Shown here in pieces: positions 36,319-46,728 of a stretch of DNA of 64,000 nucleotides. Position numbers and translations under genes: made by a program. The DNA lies in the NCBI RefSeq assembly GCF_016734905.1, contig NZ_JAERPO010000003.1:159038-223037 (forward strand), written 5' to 3'. The DNA is from Sphingopyxis jiangsuensis. Lineage in GTDB: Bacteria > Pseudomonadota > Alphaproteobacteria > Sphingomonadales > Sphingomonadaceae. How positions within the stretch are numbered: the first letter of the stretch is position 1; every line of letters begins with the position of its first letter. The notes below the pieces were generated by a model. The model was not told the origin of the DNA. It saw only the letters and a program-made list of their open reading frames with translations, and did not search any database.

Positions 36319-36780
36319 CTATGCTTCCATCATGGCGCGCCAGCGGTCCATTGCATCGGCGCTCCAGACCTCCCGCGGCGACGGGTAAAAATCGGCGAAA
36401 GCGGGGATGCCGTCGGGCAGCGCAACCCACGCCTGCTTGCTGCTGGTGAAAATATGGACGTCGGGCGGGCAGGCGTCGGGATTATCGAGCGTGCCGACGC
36501 GGACGAAGGAACTGCGCCGTCCGGCGTTGGGATAGTGGCTCCACAGCGCGACGCGGCAGCGCGGACAACGTGCTATTTCCTGCCCTTTTCCACTTTCAGA
36601 CGGCGTCATGACCAGATCGGGACTGCCCTCGACTTCCAGCCGGTCGGATTCGATCAACGCATTGATGACAAAGGCGCTGCCGGTTTCACGCTGGCACCAG
36701 CGGCAATGGCAACAATGCACGATCATCGGCGTAGCCGTCATTTGGTAGCGCAGGCTGCCGCAGGTACATCTTCCCTCCAT
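36319..36780 (-). CDS. GFA-domain protein (glutathione-dependent formaldehyde-activating-like)
   Basis: This 153-residue zinc protein of the GFA family has Cys sets CTCGSLRY, CCHCRWCQRETGS and RCPRCRVALWS, which bind zinc in GFA folds. Most members are not true formaldehyde-activating enzymes, so the reaction is unknown. ATG 36780 was chosen over 36804 because GAGGAG precedes it at seven nt. It converges on lpd (25 bp) and diverges from the TRIC channel gene (60 bp). Confidence 0.87.
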   Translation of the reverse strand: MEGRCTCGSLRYQMTATPMIVHCCHCRWCQRETGSAFVINALIESDRLEVEGSPDLVMTPSESGKGQEIARCPRCRVALWSHYPNAGRRSSFVRVGTLDNPDACPPDVHIFTSSKQAWVALPDGIPAFADFYPSPREVWSADAMDRWRAMMEA

Positions 36781-36840
36781 CGCCAATCTCCTCGCGCCGT
36801 CCATTGTGCGGACGTCGGCACGATGTTAGCTCGACGATCG

Positions 36841-37467
36841 ATGGAAACTCAAACCCTGATCCGCTTGCTCGACGTGATCGGCATCGGCGTTTTTGCGCTG
36901 TCGGGCGCGTTGATGGCGGTACGGATGCGGCAAACGCTGGTGACAGCGAGTTTTTTTGCGCTCGTGACCGGCGTCGGCGGGGGCAGCGTGCGCGACCTGC
37001 TCATCGGTGCGCCCGTGTTCTGGGTGCAGGACGGAGTCATAGCGGCGGTGTGCATTGCGATCGCCCTGATCGTGTGGATCACCCCCGAACGCTGGTGGCG
37101 CGGAAAGCTTCTCGAATGGGCCGATGCGGTGGGGCTTGCCGCCTATGCGGTGTTCGGGACGGCGAAGGCGCTGGCATGGGGCGTGCCGCCCGTTCCTGCG
37201 CTGCTGATGGGGGTGATTACCGGTTGTGTCGGCGGTATCATCCGCGACGTGCTCGCGGGCGCGCCTTCGATCATCATGCGCCCCGAAATCTATGTCACCG
37301 CCGCGGCGCTCGCCTCCGGGCTTTTCCTTCTGCTCCTGTGGCTGAGCGTTCCGACCGCACTTGCTGCGCCGCTCGGCGCACTCGCGGGTTTCCTGCTGCG
37401 CGGCGCGGCGATCCGCTGGTCGCTCGCGCTGCCCATATATGGGACAGGGCGCGGCGATCCGGCCTGA
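36841..37467 (+). CDS. TRIC-type trimeric intracellular cation channel family protein
   Basis: This 208-residue membrane protein of the UPF0126/TRIC family has two homologous halves, each with three helices and a glycine-rich turn: GVGGGSVRDLL near residue 45 and GCVGGIIRDVL near 130. A seventh helix ends the protein. Bacterial TRIC proteins are K+-permeable channels of the inner membrane. ATG 36841 is the first Met and lies 60 bp from the divergent GFA gene. Confidence 0.88.
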   Translation: METQTLIRLLDVIGIGVFALSGALMAVRMRQTLVTASFFALVTGVGGGSVRDLLIGAPVFWVQDGVIAAVCIAIALIVWITPERWWRGKLLEWADAVGLAAYAVFGTAKALAWGVPPVPALLMGVITGCVGGIIRDVLAGAPSIIMRPEIYVTAAALASGLFLLLLWLSVPTALAAPLGALAGFLLRGAAIRWSLALPIYGTGRGDPA

Positions 37468-37532
37468 GCGCGCAAGAAAGGCTTAACGAAGCCGTCATAG
37501 CCCATCGCCCGCGAAACATGCGGGTGGCGTCC

Positions 37533-37832
37533 ATGGATACGCTGTTGATCGCCTTTGGCGCCGGGGTCGACCCGGCGGGATGCGGCATGTCGTGTCGCGG
37601 GAGCGCGCCGGCCGGGCCGTGGCTGCTGGCCGCGTCGGCGGCGATGATCGTGATGATGCTGCTCGAGCCGCAGCACCGACCACGCGGCATCGAGGCCCTG
37701 TATCAGCGCATGCAGCAGATCCTTGCGAGGGCAAAGCGGCGCCGGAGCTTGCCAAATTGCCGATTTGTGGCACGTTCAACTAGTGAACATCGATGTCAGC
37801 ACCATCGAGCGTCTGCCATTCGGGCCGTATAG
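37533..37832 (+). CDS. Possible small membrane protein, 3' end unsure
   Basis: The frame from ATG 37533 reads MDTLLIAFGAGVDPAGCGMS, then a hydrophobic run WLLAASAAMIVMMLLEP, then a basic amphipathic part LYQRMQQILARAKRR. Third positions are G/C-rich up to about 37745 and then lose that bias, so the last ~28 codons look non-coding and the true stop may have been lost. An in-frame ATG at 37518 is an alternative. No family is recognised. The rest of the 37468-37856 gap shows nothing else beyond an AT-richer stretch before 37857. Confidence 0.35.
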   Translation: MDTLLIAFGAGVDPAGCGMSCRGSAPAGPWLLAASAAMIVMMLLEPQHRPRGIEALYQRMQQILARAKRRRSLPNCRFVARSTSEHRCQHHRASAIRAV

Positions 37833-37856
37833 CGCCGCAGAGAACAGGGATTTTTC

Positions 37857-38759
37857 ATGAGTATCGCCCAGACGACCGTAAACGGCATCACCATCACCTT
37901 CGAAGACAAGGGACCCCGCAATGCGCCGGCCATCCTGCTGGTGATGGGGCTGGGCGGACAGTTGACCCTGTGGCCCGACGAGTTCGTCGATGCGCTCAAC
38001 GCGCATGGCTTTCGCACGATCCGCTACGACAATCGCGATGTCGGCCTGTCGACGCGGTTCGACGCGGCGGGGGTGCCGAACCTCAAATGGATGTTCGTGA
38101 AGGCTGCGCTCGGCCTGCCCGTGCGCCCCGCCTATACGCTGTCGGACATGGCGGCCGACGGAATGGCGCTGCTCGACCATCTGGGCATCGCGCGCGCCCA
38201 CATCGTCGGCGCATCGATGGGCGGGATGATCGCGCAGCATGTTGCGGCCAACTGGCCGGACCGCGTGCTGTCGCTTACTTCGGTGATGTCGACGACGGGC
38301 AATCGTCGCCTGCCGCGTGCGCGCAAGGAAGCGATGCAGGTGCTCGCCAACCGGCCGATGAGCGGCGATCCCGAAGACATGATCGCCTATTCGATCAACG
38401 CCGCGCGCGTGATCGGAAGCCCCGGCTATCCCGCCGCCGAGGAGCGGCTGCATCGCCGCGTGCGGTCCGACTTTGAACGCGGATGGTATCCGCAAGGGGT
38501 CGCGCGGCAAATGGCGGCGATCGTCGCCGACGGCGACCGTCGCCCGATGCTGAAGCGCATCACCGCGCCGACGCTCGTCATCCACGGCGAGGACGACCCG
38601 CTGGTGCCCGTTGCGGCCGGGCGCGACACTGCCGCCAATATCGCAGGGGCACGGCTGATGACGATTCCCGGCATGGGGCATGACCTGCCGCTCGCGCTCG
38701 TCGACACGCTCGCGGACGCAATCGCCGAGCACGCCAAGGGTGTTGCCGTCGCGGCCTGA
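37857..38759 (+). CDS. Alpha/beta hydrolase
   Basis: This 300-residue soluble hydrolase has the nucleophile elbow GASMGGM near residue 120, an acid in HGEDDPLVPV and the His in GMGHDLP. RYDNRDVGLST near residue 58 is a mark of the esterase/haloperoxidase-like branch that includes TAP-like and aclacinomycin methylesterase-type enzymes. The reaction cannot be specified. ATG 37857 is preceded by CAGGGATTTTTC. It converges on sppA with 1 bp between stops. Confidence 0.87.
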   Translation: MSIAQTTVNGITITFEDKGPRNAPAILLVMGLGGQLTLWPDEFVDALNAHGFRTIRYDNRDVGLSTRFDAAGVPNLKWMFVKAALGLPVRPAYTLSDMAADGMALLDHLGIARAHIVGASMGGMIAQHVAANWPDRVLSLTSVMSTTGNRRLPRARKEAMQVLANRPMSGDPEDMIAYSINAARVIGSPGYPAAEERLHRRVRSDFERGWYPQGVARQMAAIVADGDRRPMLKRITAPTLVIHGEDDPLVPVAAGRDTAANIAGARLMTIPGMGHDLPLALVDTLADAIAEHAKGVAVAA

Positions 38760-38760
38760 T

Positions 38761-40743
38761 CTATTTGAGCAATAGCGCCAGCTGCGCGAACAGTCCGTCG
38801 GGCACGGCGGACGGGCGCGGCGCGGCGGGCAGATAGGCGCGGCAGTCGAGGCACGCAGCCTGGATCGAGCCCGCATTGGCGAGCATCGCCAGATCCTGCA
38901 CCAGCCGCCGTTCGGCCATCTGGCGGTTGAGCGCCGCAATGCCGAACCAGCCGCGTGGGAGCGCCGCGCTTTCCTGTTGCTCGGCGCCGGTCAGGCTGGC
39001 GAGCATCTTTGAAAATTCGCTCGGCTCGTCCTCAAAATATTTCGCGTGATAGTCGCCCTCGATTTTCGCGAGTTTTGCCGCGGCCGCCATCGCGTCGCGC
39101 AGGCCGCCGAACTGGTCGACAAGGCCGATCTGGCGCGCGGTGCCGCCCGCCCAGACGCGGCCTTCCGCAATCGGCAGCACCTTATCGAGTGGCTGCTTGC
39201 GGCTCTTGGCGACAAGGCCCGTGAAGCGCGCATAAACGTCCTCGACGCTCGCCTGCGCGAGTGCGTTGAACTCGTCGTTGATCCCGCCAAAGAGGTCGGG
39301 CTGCCCCGACAATGGTGTGGTCGTTATGCCGTCGGCGTTGACGCCGATCTTGGCGAGCGTGCGGTCGAAACTCGGCAGGATGCCAAAGACGCCGATCGAG
39401 CCGGTGATCGTGTCGGGCTCGGCAAAGATGCGGTCGGCGGGTGTTGCGATCCAATAGCCGCCCGACGCCGCGACATTGGCCATCGAGACGACGATAGGCA
39501 GCTTCTTCGCTTTCGCCGCGAGCAGCGCCTGGCGGATCTGTTCGGATGCCATCACCGATCCGCCCGGCGAATCGACGCGCAGAACGATGGCCTTCACCCC
39601 GTCGGCGGCGGCGGCATCGAGGATATGCTGTGCGATGGTCTCGCCGCCTGCGAGGCCGTTGGGTGCGTCGCCGTCGACGATTTCGCCGATGACGGGCACG
39701 ACCGCAATCGCGCTGCCGGGCGTCTTCGGCGGGTTGGCGGCAACCCAATTGTCGAGCGGGATCGCGTTGAACTCCCACGGGCGCTCGTCATTCATCGTGC
39801 CGCTGATCTCTGCAACGCGGCGGCTGAACGCCATCCGGCTGCCCAGCTTGTCGACGAGCCCGGCGTCGGCCGATGCCTTCGACAGGTCGTTCCCCGCCGC
39901 GCGCACCGCGTCGGCAGGGCTTGCGACAAAGGCGTCGACCTTGGCTTTCGGTCGCGCCTTTTTGACGTCGCCAAGCCATTGCTCCCAGAGCACGCCGGCA
40001 TAAGCGAGGTCGGCCTCTTTGGCCTCGGGTGACTGGTCGCTGCGCAGAAAGGGCTCGACCGCGCTCTTGAAGGTGCCGACACGATAGATGTGCGTGGTGA
40101 CGCCCAGACGGTCGAGCAAATCCTTGTAATAGAGGCGCGATCCGCCCGGGCCCGCGATGGCGACCCCGCCAATTTCGTCGACCCAGATTTCGCTGGCATG
40201 CGCGGCGAGTTGATAGCTGTCGGTCGTATAGGCGGTGGCAAAGGCGAGCACCGGCTTCTTTTTGGCGCGCACCTTGTCGATCGCGTCGCCGATATCGGCA
40301 AGCGAGACCTGCCCGCCGCCAAGGAAGCGGTCGAGGTCGAGCACGACCGAGGTGACACGCTTGTCCTCGGCCGCGGTTTCGAGCGCGTGGACGATGTCGC
40401 GCGTGCGATATTCGCGGAACTGCTGGCCGCCCGACAGCGCGGCGAGCGGGTCGATCTCGGCTGGCTGTTCGGTGACGATGCCGTCGAGTTCGAGCAGCAA
40501 AGCGCCATTGGATACCGGAAGCCCGGCATTGGGACGCCCCGCGAGAAGCCCGAACAGTGCGACAAAGAAAAGTAACAGGAAAACCAGCGCCAGCCCGTCC
40601 TTGATCGCGACGAGCAAATTCCACACCTTGCGCGGAAAGCTGGTCGTGCTCTTGGGCTTGTCGTCGCCGGGCAGCGGCCGCCGGACGGGAATGGCCCACG
40701 GGCCGGCGGGATTCTGGGGAGCGTTGGCGCTGGTGTCGTTCAT
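38761..40743 (-). CDS. sppA: Signal peptide peptidase SppA, 67K type
   Basis: This 660-residue inner-membrane protease has one anchor (about residues 33-58) and two ClpP-like halves. The catalytic Lys is in the first half (VGTFKSAVEPF) and the Ser in the second (VAASGGYWIATP), as in E. coli SppA, with LRVDSPGGSVMASE before it. It degrades signal peptides left after export. ATG 40743 (MNDTSANAP) gives the usual cytoplasmic leader. It is alone on its strand, between convergent and co-directional neighbours. Confidence 0.94.
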   Translation of the reverse strand: MNDTSANAPQNPAGPWAIPVRRPLPGDDKPKSTTSFPRKVWNLLVAIKDGLALVFLLLFFVALFGLLAGRPNAGLPVSNGALLLELDGIVTEQPAEIDPLAALSGGQQFREYRTRDIVHALETAAEDKRVTSVVLDLDRFLGGGQVSLADIGDAIDKVRAKKKPVLAFATAYTTDSYQLAAHASEIWVDEIGGVAIAGPGGSRLYYKDLLDRLGVTTHIYRVGTFKSAVEPFLRSDQSPEAKEADLAYAGVLWEQWLGDVKKARPKAKVDAFVASPADAVRAAGNDLSKASADAGLVDKLGSRMAFSRRVAEISGTMNDERPWEFNAIPLDNWVAANPPKTPGSAIAVVPVIGEIVDGDAPNGLAGGETIAQHILDAAAADGVKAIVLRVDSPGGSVMASEQIRQALLAAKAKKLPIVVSMANVAASGGYWIATPADRIFAEPDTITGSIGVFGILPSFDRTLAKIGVNADGITTTPLSGQPDLFGGINDEFNALAQASVEDVYARFTGLVAKSRKQPLDKVLPIAEGRVWAGGTARQIGLVDQFGGLRDAMAAAAKLAKIEGDYHAKYFEDEPSEFSKMLASLTGAEQQESAALPRGWFGIAALNRQMAERRLVQDLAMLANAGSIQAACLDCRAYLPAAPRPSAVPDGLFAQLALLLK

Positions 40744-40821
40744 GCGCGCAAATCTAGGCGCGCGCCCGGACGATGGCAATGCACGCTTCGACGGGTGTTC
40801 CTTGCCGACCCATCGACGACG

Positions 40822-41742
40822 TTACAGCCAGCCCTCGCGGCGATACCAGCGCACGGTTTCGGCGAGCGCATCTACGGTGTCGACGTTCGGGCGCCACAGC
40901 CCGGCGGGAGGGCGCGCGCCCTGCGTGACCACCCAATCGGGATGCGCGATATAGCGCGCGCGGTCGGGGGTCAGCTTGGCGCGGCCGCGGCGCAAGAGCT
41001 TGTCCAGACGTCCCCCCGCCTTGAGGATGGTCGCGGGAATGGCGAGGGTCGATACATGGTGCCGCCCGACCGCGCGCCCGATCGCGCGCGCGAAGCTGCG
41101 GTGCGACCAGCCGTCGGGGCGGCCATCGTCGGGTTCGTAGATGGCACCGATACTCGCATCGCGATCCGCGACGAGCGCGACGAGCAGGCGCGCGAGGTCG
41201 TCGACATAGATCGCCGACATTCGCCCGCGGGGCGGCAGCAACGCGATGCCGCGCCGCGCCATGCGGAACAGGTCGAGCATCTCGGTATCGCCGGGGCCGA
41301 ACACCGCGGGCGGGCGCACGATCGTCCAGTCGAGCCCGCTTGCCCGCACCACCTTCTCGGCACGGTCTTTCGACCAGCCATAATCGGACAGACCGGGTTC
41401 GCGCGCGGCGAGCGACGAGACATGGACGAAGCGCGTGACACCCGCGCCGCGCGCGGCGTCGACGACATGGCCCGTTGCCGTGGCGTTTCCCGCCTCGAAC
41501 GCTGCGCGGTCGGGAACGTTGACGACCCCCGCAATGTGCAGCAGCGCGTCGCTTCCCTTCGCCATTTCGGCGAGGCTGTCGGGGCGGTCGAGTGCGCCCG
41601 CAATCCAGGTGACGCCTTCGCGTTCCTCCTGCGGGCGGCGCGTGAGCGCGCGAACGTGCCAGCCCGCGGCAAGCGCGGCATCGAGCGTCGCACGGCCCAC
41701 GAAGCCGGTCGCGCCGGTCATCGCGAGCACCGCCTGCGTCAC
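40822..41742 (-). CDS. NAD(P)-dependent epimerase/dehydratase (SDR)
   Basis: The product has 306 residues and an extended short-chain dehydrogenase fold. The nucleotide loop TGATGFVG is at residues 9-16. HIAGVVN, a shortened YxxxK-like site in SDYGWSKDRAE (Tyr and Lys three apart) and IVRPPAVFGPGD follow. It probably acts on a nucleotide sugar or quinone-related substrate. GTG 41742 overlaps the proB stop (GTGA), so the two are coupled. The C-terminal VRWYRREGW resembles NDUFA9-like relatives, but function stays open. Confidence 0.84.
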   Translation of the reverse strand: MTQAVLAMTGATGFVGRATLDAALAAGWHVRALTRRPQEEREGVTWIAGALDRPDSLAEMAKGSDALLHIAGVVNVPDRAAFEAGNATATGHVVDAARGAGVTRFVHVSSLAAREPGLSDYGWSKDRAEKVVRASGLDWTIVRPPAVFGPGDTEMLDLFRMARRGIALLPPRGRMSAIYVDDLARLLVALVADRDASIGAIYEPDDGRPDGWSHRSFARAIGRAVGRHHVSTLAIPATILKAGGRLDKLLRRGRAKLTPDRARYIAHPDWVVTQGARPPAGLWRPNVDTVDALAETVRWYRREGWL

Positions 41743-42842
41743 AGCAGCACCATATGGTCGCGGTGAACCATCGCGGCGCGGGGCGAATAGCCGAGCGCGG
41801 CTTCCTGTGCATCGCGGCCGAGCCCGCGGATTGCCGCGGCATCGGCGGCGGGATATTCGGCAAGGCCGCGTGCGACCGTGCGTCCATCGGGACCGGCGAT
41901 GTCGAGGATGTCGCCGCGCGCGAAATCGCCGCTCACCTCGGTCACCCCTGCCGCCAACAGGCTCGCACCGCCGCGCAGCGCCTTGACCGCGCCCGCATCG
42001 ATCGTCAGCCGTCCGCGTGCGGTGAGCCCGCCCGCGAGCCATGCCTTGCGCGCGCTCGCGCCCTTTTCCGCGACGAAAAGCGTGTGCCGCGCTTCGGTCG
42101 AAAGCGGCCGTTCGATGCGGCCGGAAGCGATGGCGAGATGTGCGCCCGCGGCATTGGCGATGCGCGCCGCGGCGATCTTCGACACCATGCCGCCCGACCC
42201 CATCCCCGACGCCGATCCGTCATCGGCCATCGCCTCGATCGCGGCGTCGATACGCTCGACGCGGCCGATGTGCACCGCGCCGGGCTGCGCGGGGTTGCGG
42301 TCGTAGAGCCCGTCGATGTCGGAGAGCAGGACAACCCCCGCCGCGCCCGCTGCCTGCGCGACGCGCGCGGCGAGCCGGTCGTTGTCGCCGAAGCGGATTT
42401 CCTCGGTCGCGACGCTGTCATTCTCGTTGATCACGGGCACGACGCCGAGCCCGAGCAGGCGGTCGAGCGTCGCGGCGGCGTTGAGATAGCGGCGGCGATG
42501 CTCGAGGTCGTCGAGCGTCACGAGGATCTGCGCCGCGGTCAGCCCTTCTTCCCCGAGCACGTCGGCCCAGACGCGGCTCAATGCAATCTGCCCTGTTGCG
42601 GCGGCTGCCTGCGCATCCTCGAGGCTCGCGCGCCCGCCCTTGGCAAGGCCGAGCCGCCGCGCGCCGAGTGCGATCGCTCCCGACGACACGACCGCGACTT
42701 GTTGCCCCGCGCGCGTCCGCCCGGCAATGTCGGCCGCGATGCCCGCCAGCCAGTCGCGCCGCACCGCGCCGCTATCGTCGACGAGCAGCGCCGATCCGAT
42801 CTTGACGATCAGGCGGGGGCAGGAGGCGGGGGCGAACAACAT
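41739..42842 (-). CDS. proB: Glutamate 5-kinase
   Basis: This 367-residue ProB catalyses the first step of proline synthesis from glutamate. The kinase domain has LIVKIGSALL, VVSSGAIALGARRLG, INENDSVAT and MGSGGMVSKI, and the C-terminal PUA domain starts near residue 280 (GRLTIDAGAVKALRGGASLL). proA is not adjacent. obgE, often next to proB in related genomes, lies 2 kb away behind a methyltransferase and a porin-like gene. ATG 42842 is the first Met. Confidence 0.95.
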   Translation of the reverse strand: MLFAPASCPRLIVKIGSALLVDDSGAVRRDWLAGIAADIAGRTRAGQQVAVVSSGAIALGARRLGLAKGGRASLEDAQAAAATGQIALSRVWADVLGEEGLTAAQILVTLDDLEHRRRYLNAAATLDRLLGLGVVPVINENDSVATEEIRFGDNDRLAARVAQAAGAAGVVLLSDIDGLYDRNPAQPGAVHIGRVERIDAAIEAMADDGSASGMGSGGMVSKIAAARIANAAGAHLAIASGRIERPLSTEARHTLFVAEKGASARKAWLAGGLTARGRLTIDAGAVKALRGGASLLAAGVTEVSGDFARGDILDIAGPDGRTVARGLAEYPAADAAAIRGLGRDAQEAALGYSPRAAMVHRDHMVLL

Positions 42843-42976
42843 GCGCAGCCGATAGCGTGCAGGCGCGAAGGTGCCAATGCGAATATCCGGGTGGCCGGCG
42901 CCCGATTATGCTATGGCGCGCACCTCACCGAGCCTTCTGGAGAGTCGCGAACCCCTTGGTGGTGAGGAGCGAAATC

Positions 42977-44044
42977 ATGGCTGACACTCTCAACGAAGAG
43001 AAACTGCACGCCTTTGTAGGCAAGATGCTGGGCGACCTGGGCGGTGCGATGAGCGTGCCGACTGCACGGATCGGTTTCCGGCTCGGGCTGTTCGACGAAT
43101 TGGCGAAGGGCGCGGCGAGCGCGGGCGAGTTGGCCGAAAGGGCGGGCAATCTTCACGAGCGCTATGTCCGCGAATGGGCGCTGGCGCAGGCGGCGAACGG
43201 CTATATCGACTATGACGCCGCCACCGACCGATTCAGCCTGTCGCCCGAGCAGGCGATGGTGTTCGTCGATCCCGACAGCCCCGTCTATCTCGCCGGGGCA
43301 TTCGAAATGGTCGCCGCGACAATCGAGGCCGAGCCCAAGGTCGAACAATGTTTCCGCAAGGGCACGGGGGTGCGCTGGGGCGACCATGCGGGATGCCTGT
43401 TTTGTGCGACGGGCGCCTTTTTCCGTCCGGGTTACGTCAATCATATCGTGCAGGACTGGATTCCGGCGCTCGACGGGATCGAGGCACGGCTCAAGGAGGG
43501 GGCAAAGGTCGCCGATGTCGGCTGCGGGGTCGGCTTTTCGACGTTGCTGATGGCCGATGCCTATCCCGACAGCGAATTCGTCGGCTACGATTTCCATGGC
43601 CCGTCGATCGAGGAGGCGCGTCGTCATGCCGAAGGGCATGGCTATGGCGATCGCGTCCGCTTCGAGGTCGCGACGGCCAAAGACATCGCCGAGGAGGATT
43701 TCGACCTGATCACCATGTATGACTGCCTCCACGACATGGGCGATCCGCGCGGCTGTGCGTCGCACATGCGGCGCATCTTGGCGAAGGATGGCGTATGGAT
43801 GATCGTCGAGCCGATGGCCGGCGATACGCCCGCGGACAATATGAACCCCGTAGGAAGGCTCTATTACAACGCCTCGACGATGATCTGCGTGCCGACGTCG
43901 CTCGACCAGGAGGTGGGCGAGGGCCTCGGCGCGCAGGCGGGCGAGACAAAGCTGTCACAGGTCATCCGCGAAGGCGGATTTTCCGAAGTGCGCCGCGCCA
44001 CCGAGGGGCCATTCAATATGGTGCTGGAGGCGCGCGGAGCCTAG
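42977..44044 (+). CDS. SAM-dependent methyltransferase with N-terminal winged-helix domain
   Basis: This 355-residue enzyme starts with a dimerisation/winged-helix segment (GFRLGLFDELAKGAASAGELAERAG) and ends in a class I methyltransferase domain with VADVGCGVGFSTLLMA, DFHGPSIEEAR and DCLHDMGDP. This layout resembles Rv2258c-like and O-methyltransferase-like proteins. The substrate is unknown. GGTGAGGAG precedes ATG 42977. It is transcribed against its neighbours, between proB and the MipA-like gene, and its last 90 bp overlap the 3' end of the latter. It may be an insertion into an older obgE-proB neighbourhood. Confidence 0.85.
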   Translation: MADTLNEEKLHAFVGKMLGDLGGAMSVPTARIGFRLGLFDELAKGAASAGELAERAGNLHERYVREWALAQAANGYIDYDAATDRFSLSPEQAMVFVDPDSPVYLAGAFEMVAATIEAEPKVEQCFRKGTGVRWGDHAGCLFCATGAFFRPGYVNHIVQDWIPALDGIEARLKEGAKVADVGCGVGFSTLLMADAYPDSEFVGYDFHGPSIEEARRHAEGHGYGDRVRFEVATAKDIAEEDFDLITMYDCLHDMGDPRGCASHMRRILAKDGVWMIVEPMAGDTPADNMNPVGRLYYNASTMICVPTSLDQEVGEGLGAQAGETKLSQVIREGGFSEVRRATEGPFNMVLEARGA

Positions 44045-44839
44045 CGGCTGCCCCCCGAAGGTGTAGCTCAGCGCGAGGCCAACGGACGGCTGATCGCGCG
44101 AGCCGAGCTGGCGCACGACCGGCGACCGCGCCGCATCGCCGACAAGGCGGTCATAGCGGCCATAAACCGCGACGCCCCAGTTGCGATCGATCTGCTTCAG
44201 AACGCCGGCGGTTACGCCCACAGACGTGATGCCGCCGCCGGGGCGATAGGCTGCAAGTCCCGAGGCGGCCGAATCGACCGGCGCGACGCCAACATAGGCG
44301 CGATGGAACTTCGCATCGCCCAGCGTCACGCGGGGACCGATCGACACCAGCCACTCGTCGCCGTCGCGCGCGACATAGTCGGCGCTGATCTCGCCGACCC
44401 AGCCGTCATGGCCCGAGAGCGCCTTGCGCCCCTCGACCCGCACGCGCAGCTCGGGGGCGACCCACATTTGCGCGAAAGCGCCCGCTTCGATGCTGAAGCC
44501 GACGGTTGGAAGCGGCGCTCCGATGTCGCGCGCGCTGCGCTTGCCGATGAAGCCGAGCGCGGGGCCGAACTCGAAGCGTCCGCTTTCGATCAGGGGCGAG
44601 CCAAAACTTTCGTCCGGCGCCTCGAAGGTGAAATTGCGCCCCTCGCGTGCCCGCGAAAAGTCGAGATAGGGGCCGACCCCAAATTTGTCCGCCCCCGGCC
44701 ATGATGGCGAGATTTGCGGACCGGCAAGCAGGCGGGTGCGTTTCGCAGGATCTGCCCCGTCCTGCGCCGCGGCGGGCGCGATAGCGACGGATAACAGAAG
44801 CCCGGCGAGGGCAACCCGCCGGGCGAGAGGATGCAGCAT
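43955..44839 (-). CDS. MipA/OmpV-family outer membrane protein with extra C-terminal tail
   Basis: The product has 294 residues and a signal peptide (ALAGLLLSVAIAPAAAQ). LAGPQISPSWPGADKFGVGPYLDF, GPALGFIGKR and the closing strand SVGLALSYTF place it in the MipA/OmpV barrel family. In that family the protein usually ends at the aromatic residue of the last strand. Here about 33 more residues follow (GGQPLGSARL...), encoded antisense to the methyltransferase gene. ATG 44839 follows AAGGAG. The tail may impair Bam recognition of the last strand. Confidence 0.8.
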   Translation of the reverse strand: MLHPLARRVALAGLLLSVAIAPAAAQDGADPAKRTRLLAGPQISPSWPGADKFGVGPYLDFSRAREGRNFTFEAPDESFGSPLIESGRFEFGPALGFIGKRSARDIGAPLPTVGFSIEAGAFAQMWVAPELRVRVEGRKALSGHDGWVGEISADYVARDGDEWLVSIGPRVTLGDAKFHRAYVGVAPVDSAASGLAAYRPGGGITSVGVTAGVLKQIDRNWGVAVYGRYDRLVGDAARSPVVRQLGSRDQPSVGLALSYTFGGQPLGSARLQHHIEWPLGGAAHFGKSAFADDL

Positions 44840-44889
44840 CGGAAACTCCTTGGTTGCTTTAAGCAATCCCCCGAGGCCGTGTTGGTTCC

Positions 44890-45966
<1,077 letters not shown>

Positions 45967-46046
45967 CTAAACGTCAAGCCCCCCGCGATGCGAACGGGGA
46001 GGGAGGCGGGGCGACATAGCGACTGCGCAGCGAAAAGGCCAGTCGG

Positions 46047-46658
46047 CTATTCCTCCGCCTTGCCCCCATGCTCTGCCCAAAAAGCCGTGATGCGCCCGGT
46101 AATCAGCTCGGTCGCGAGCGCGCGCGCGGTGTCGCGCGGCAGGCCCAATGCTTCGGCCATCGGCCCGCCGAGCTGCGAATCCCCCATCGCCATCAGCACG
46201 AGCGCGAGCGTGTCTTCGTGCATCAGCCGCTTTTCGTGGGCGTCGGGGGTCATGCCATCGATCAGCCGGTGGATCGCGTCGATGATCGGGTCGAGCGCGT
46301 CGTCATTGCCCGTCGCTGCCATCCAGGTCGCGAGCGCCCCCGCGCCGCCGCTGTCGAACGCGTCGAACGCCAGATCGACGATCTCGCGCACATTGCGGTC
46401 GCCGGGGGGCGAGGCGGCCATCTTTTGCCCGATCGTGTCGCATACCGTGTCGGCAAGATAGGCCGCGAGCGCCTTTTGCAGCCCGGCGGCGCTACCGAAA
46501 TGGTGGAGCAGGTTCGCGTGCGTGCGCCCGATGCGCGCCGCGACGGCCTTCAGCGTCACCGCCTGCGGACCCATTTCGATGAGGATCTGCCGCGCGGCTT
46601 CGAGCGAAGCGGACCGGCTTTCCTCCGGACTCAGGCGCTTCTTTGCAATTGACACCAC
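46047..46658 (-). CDS. TetR-family regulator
   Basis: This 203-residue regulator has an N-terminal helix-turn-helix (LEAARQILIEMGPQAVTLKAVAARIG-RTHANLLHHFGSAAGL) and an all-helical ligand domain. Two GTG codons at 46658 and 46655 compete for the start, with little room for a ribosome site. It diverges from the hydrolase-like gene at 46729. The spacer 46660-46695 has an imperfect GTA(n)AACCC/GGGTT(n)GTAC dyad that could be its operator. The likely target is its own gene and the neighbour. Confidence 0.85.
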   Translation of the reverse strand: MVSIAKKRLSPEESRSASLEAARQILIEMGPQAVTLKAVAARIGRTHANLLHHFGSAAGLQKALAAYLADTVCDTIGQKMAASPPGDRNVREIVDLAFDAFDSGGAGALATWMAATGNDDALDPIIDAIHRLIDGMTPDAHEKRLMHEDTLALVLMAMGDSQLGGPMAEALGLPRDTARALATELITGRITAFWAEHGGKAEE

Positions 46659-46728
46659 TGTAAGTAACCCTTAATTTGCCCCATGGGTTTTGTACGACCC
46701 CCAACCCCTTTCCGACGGAGAGGCCGAT

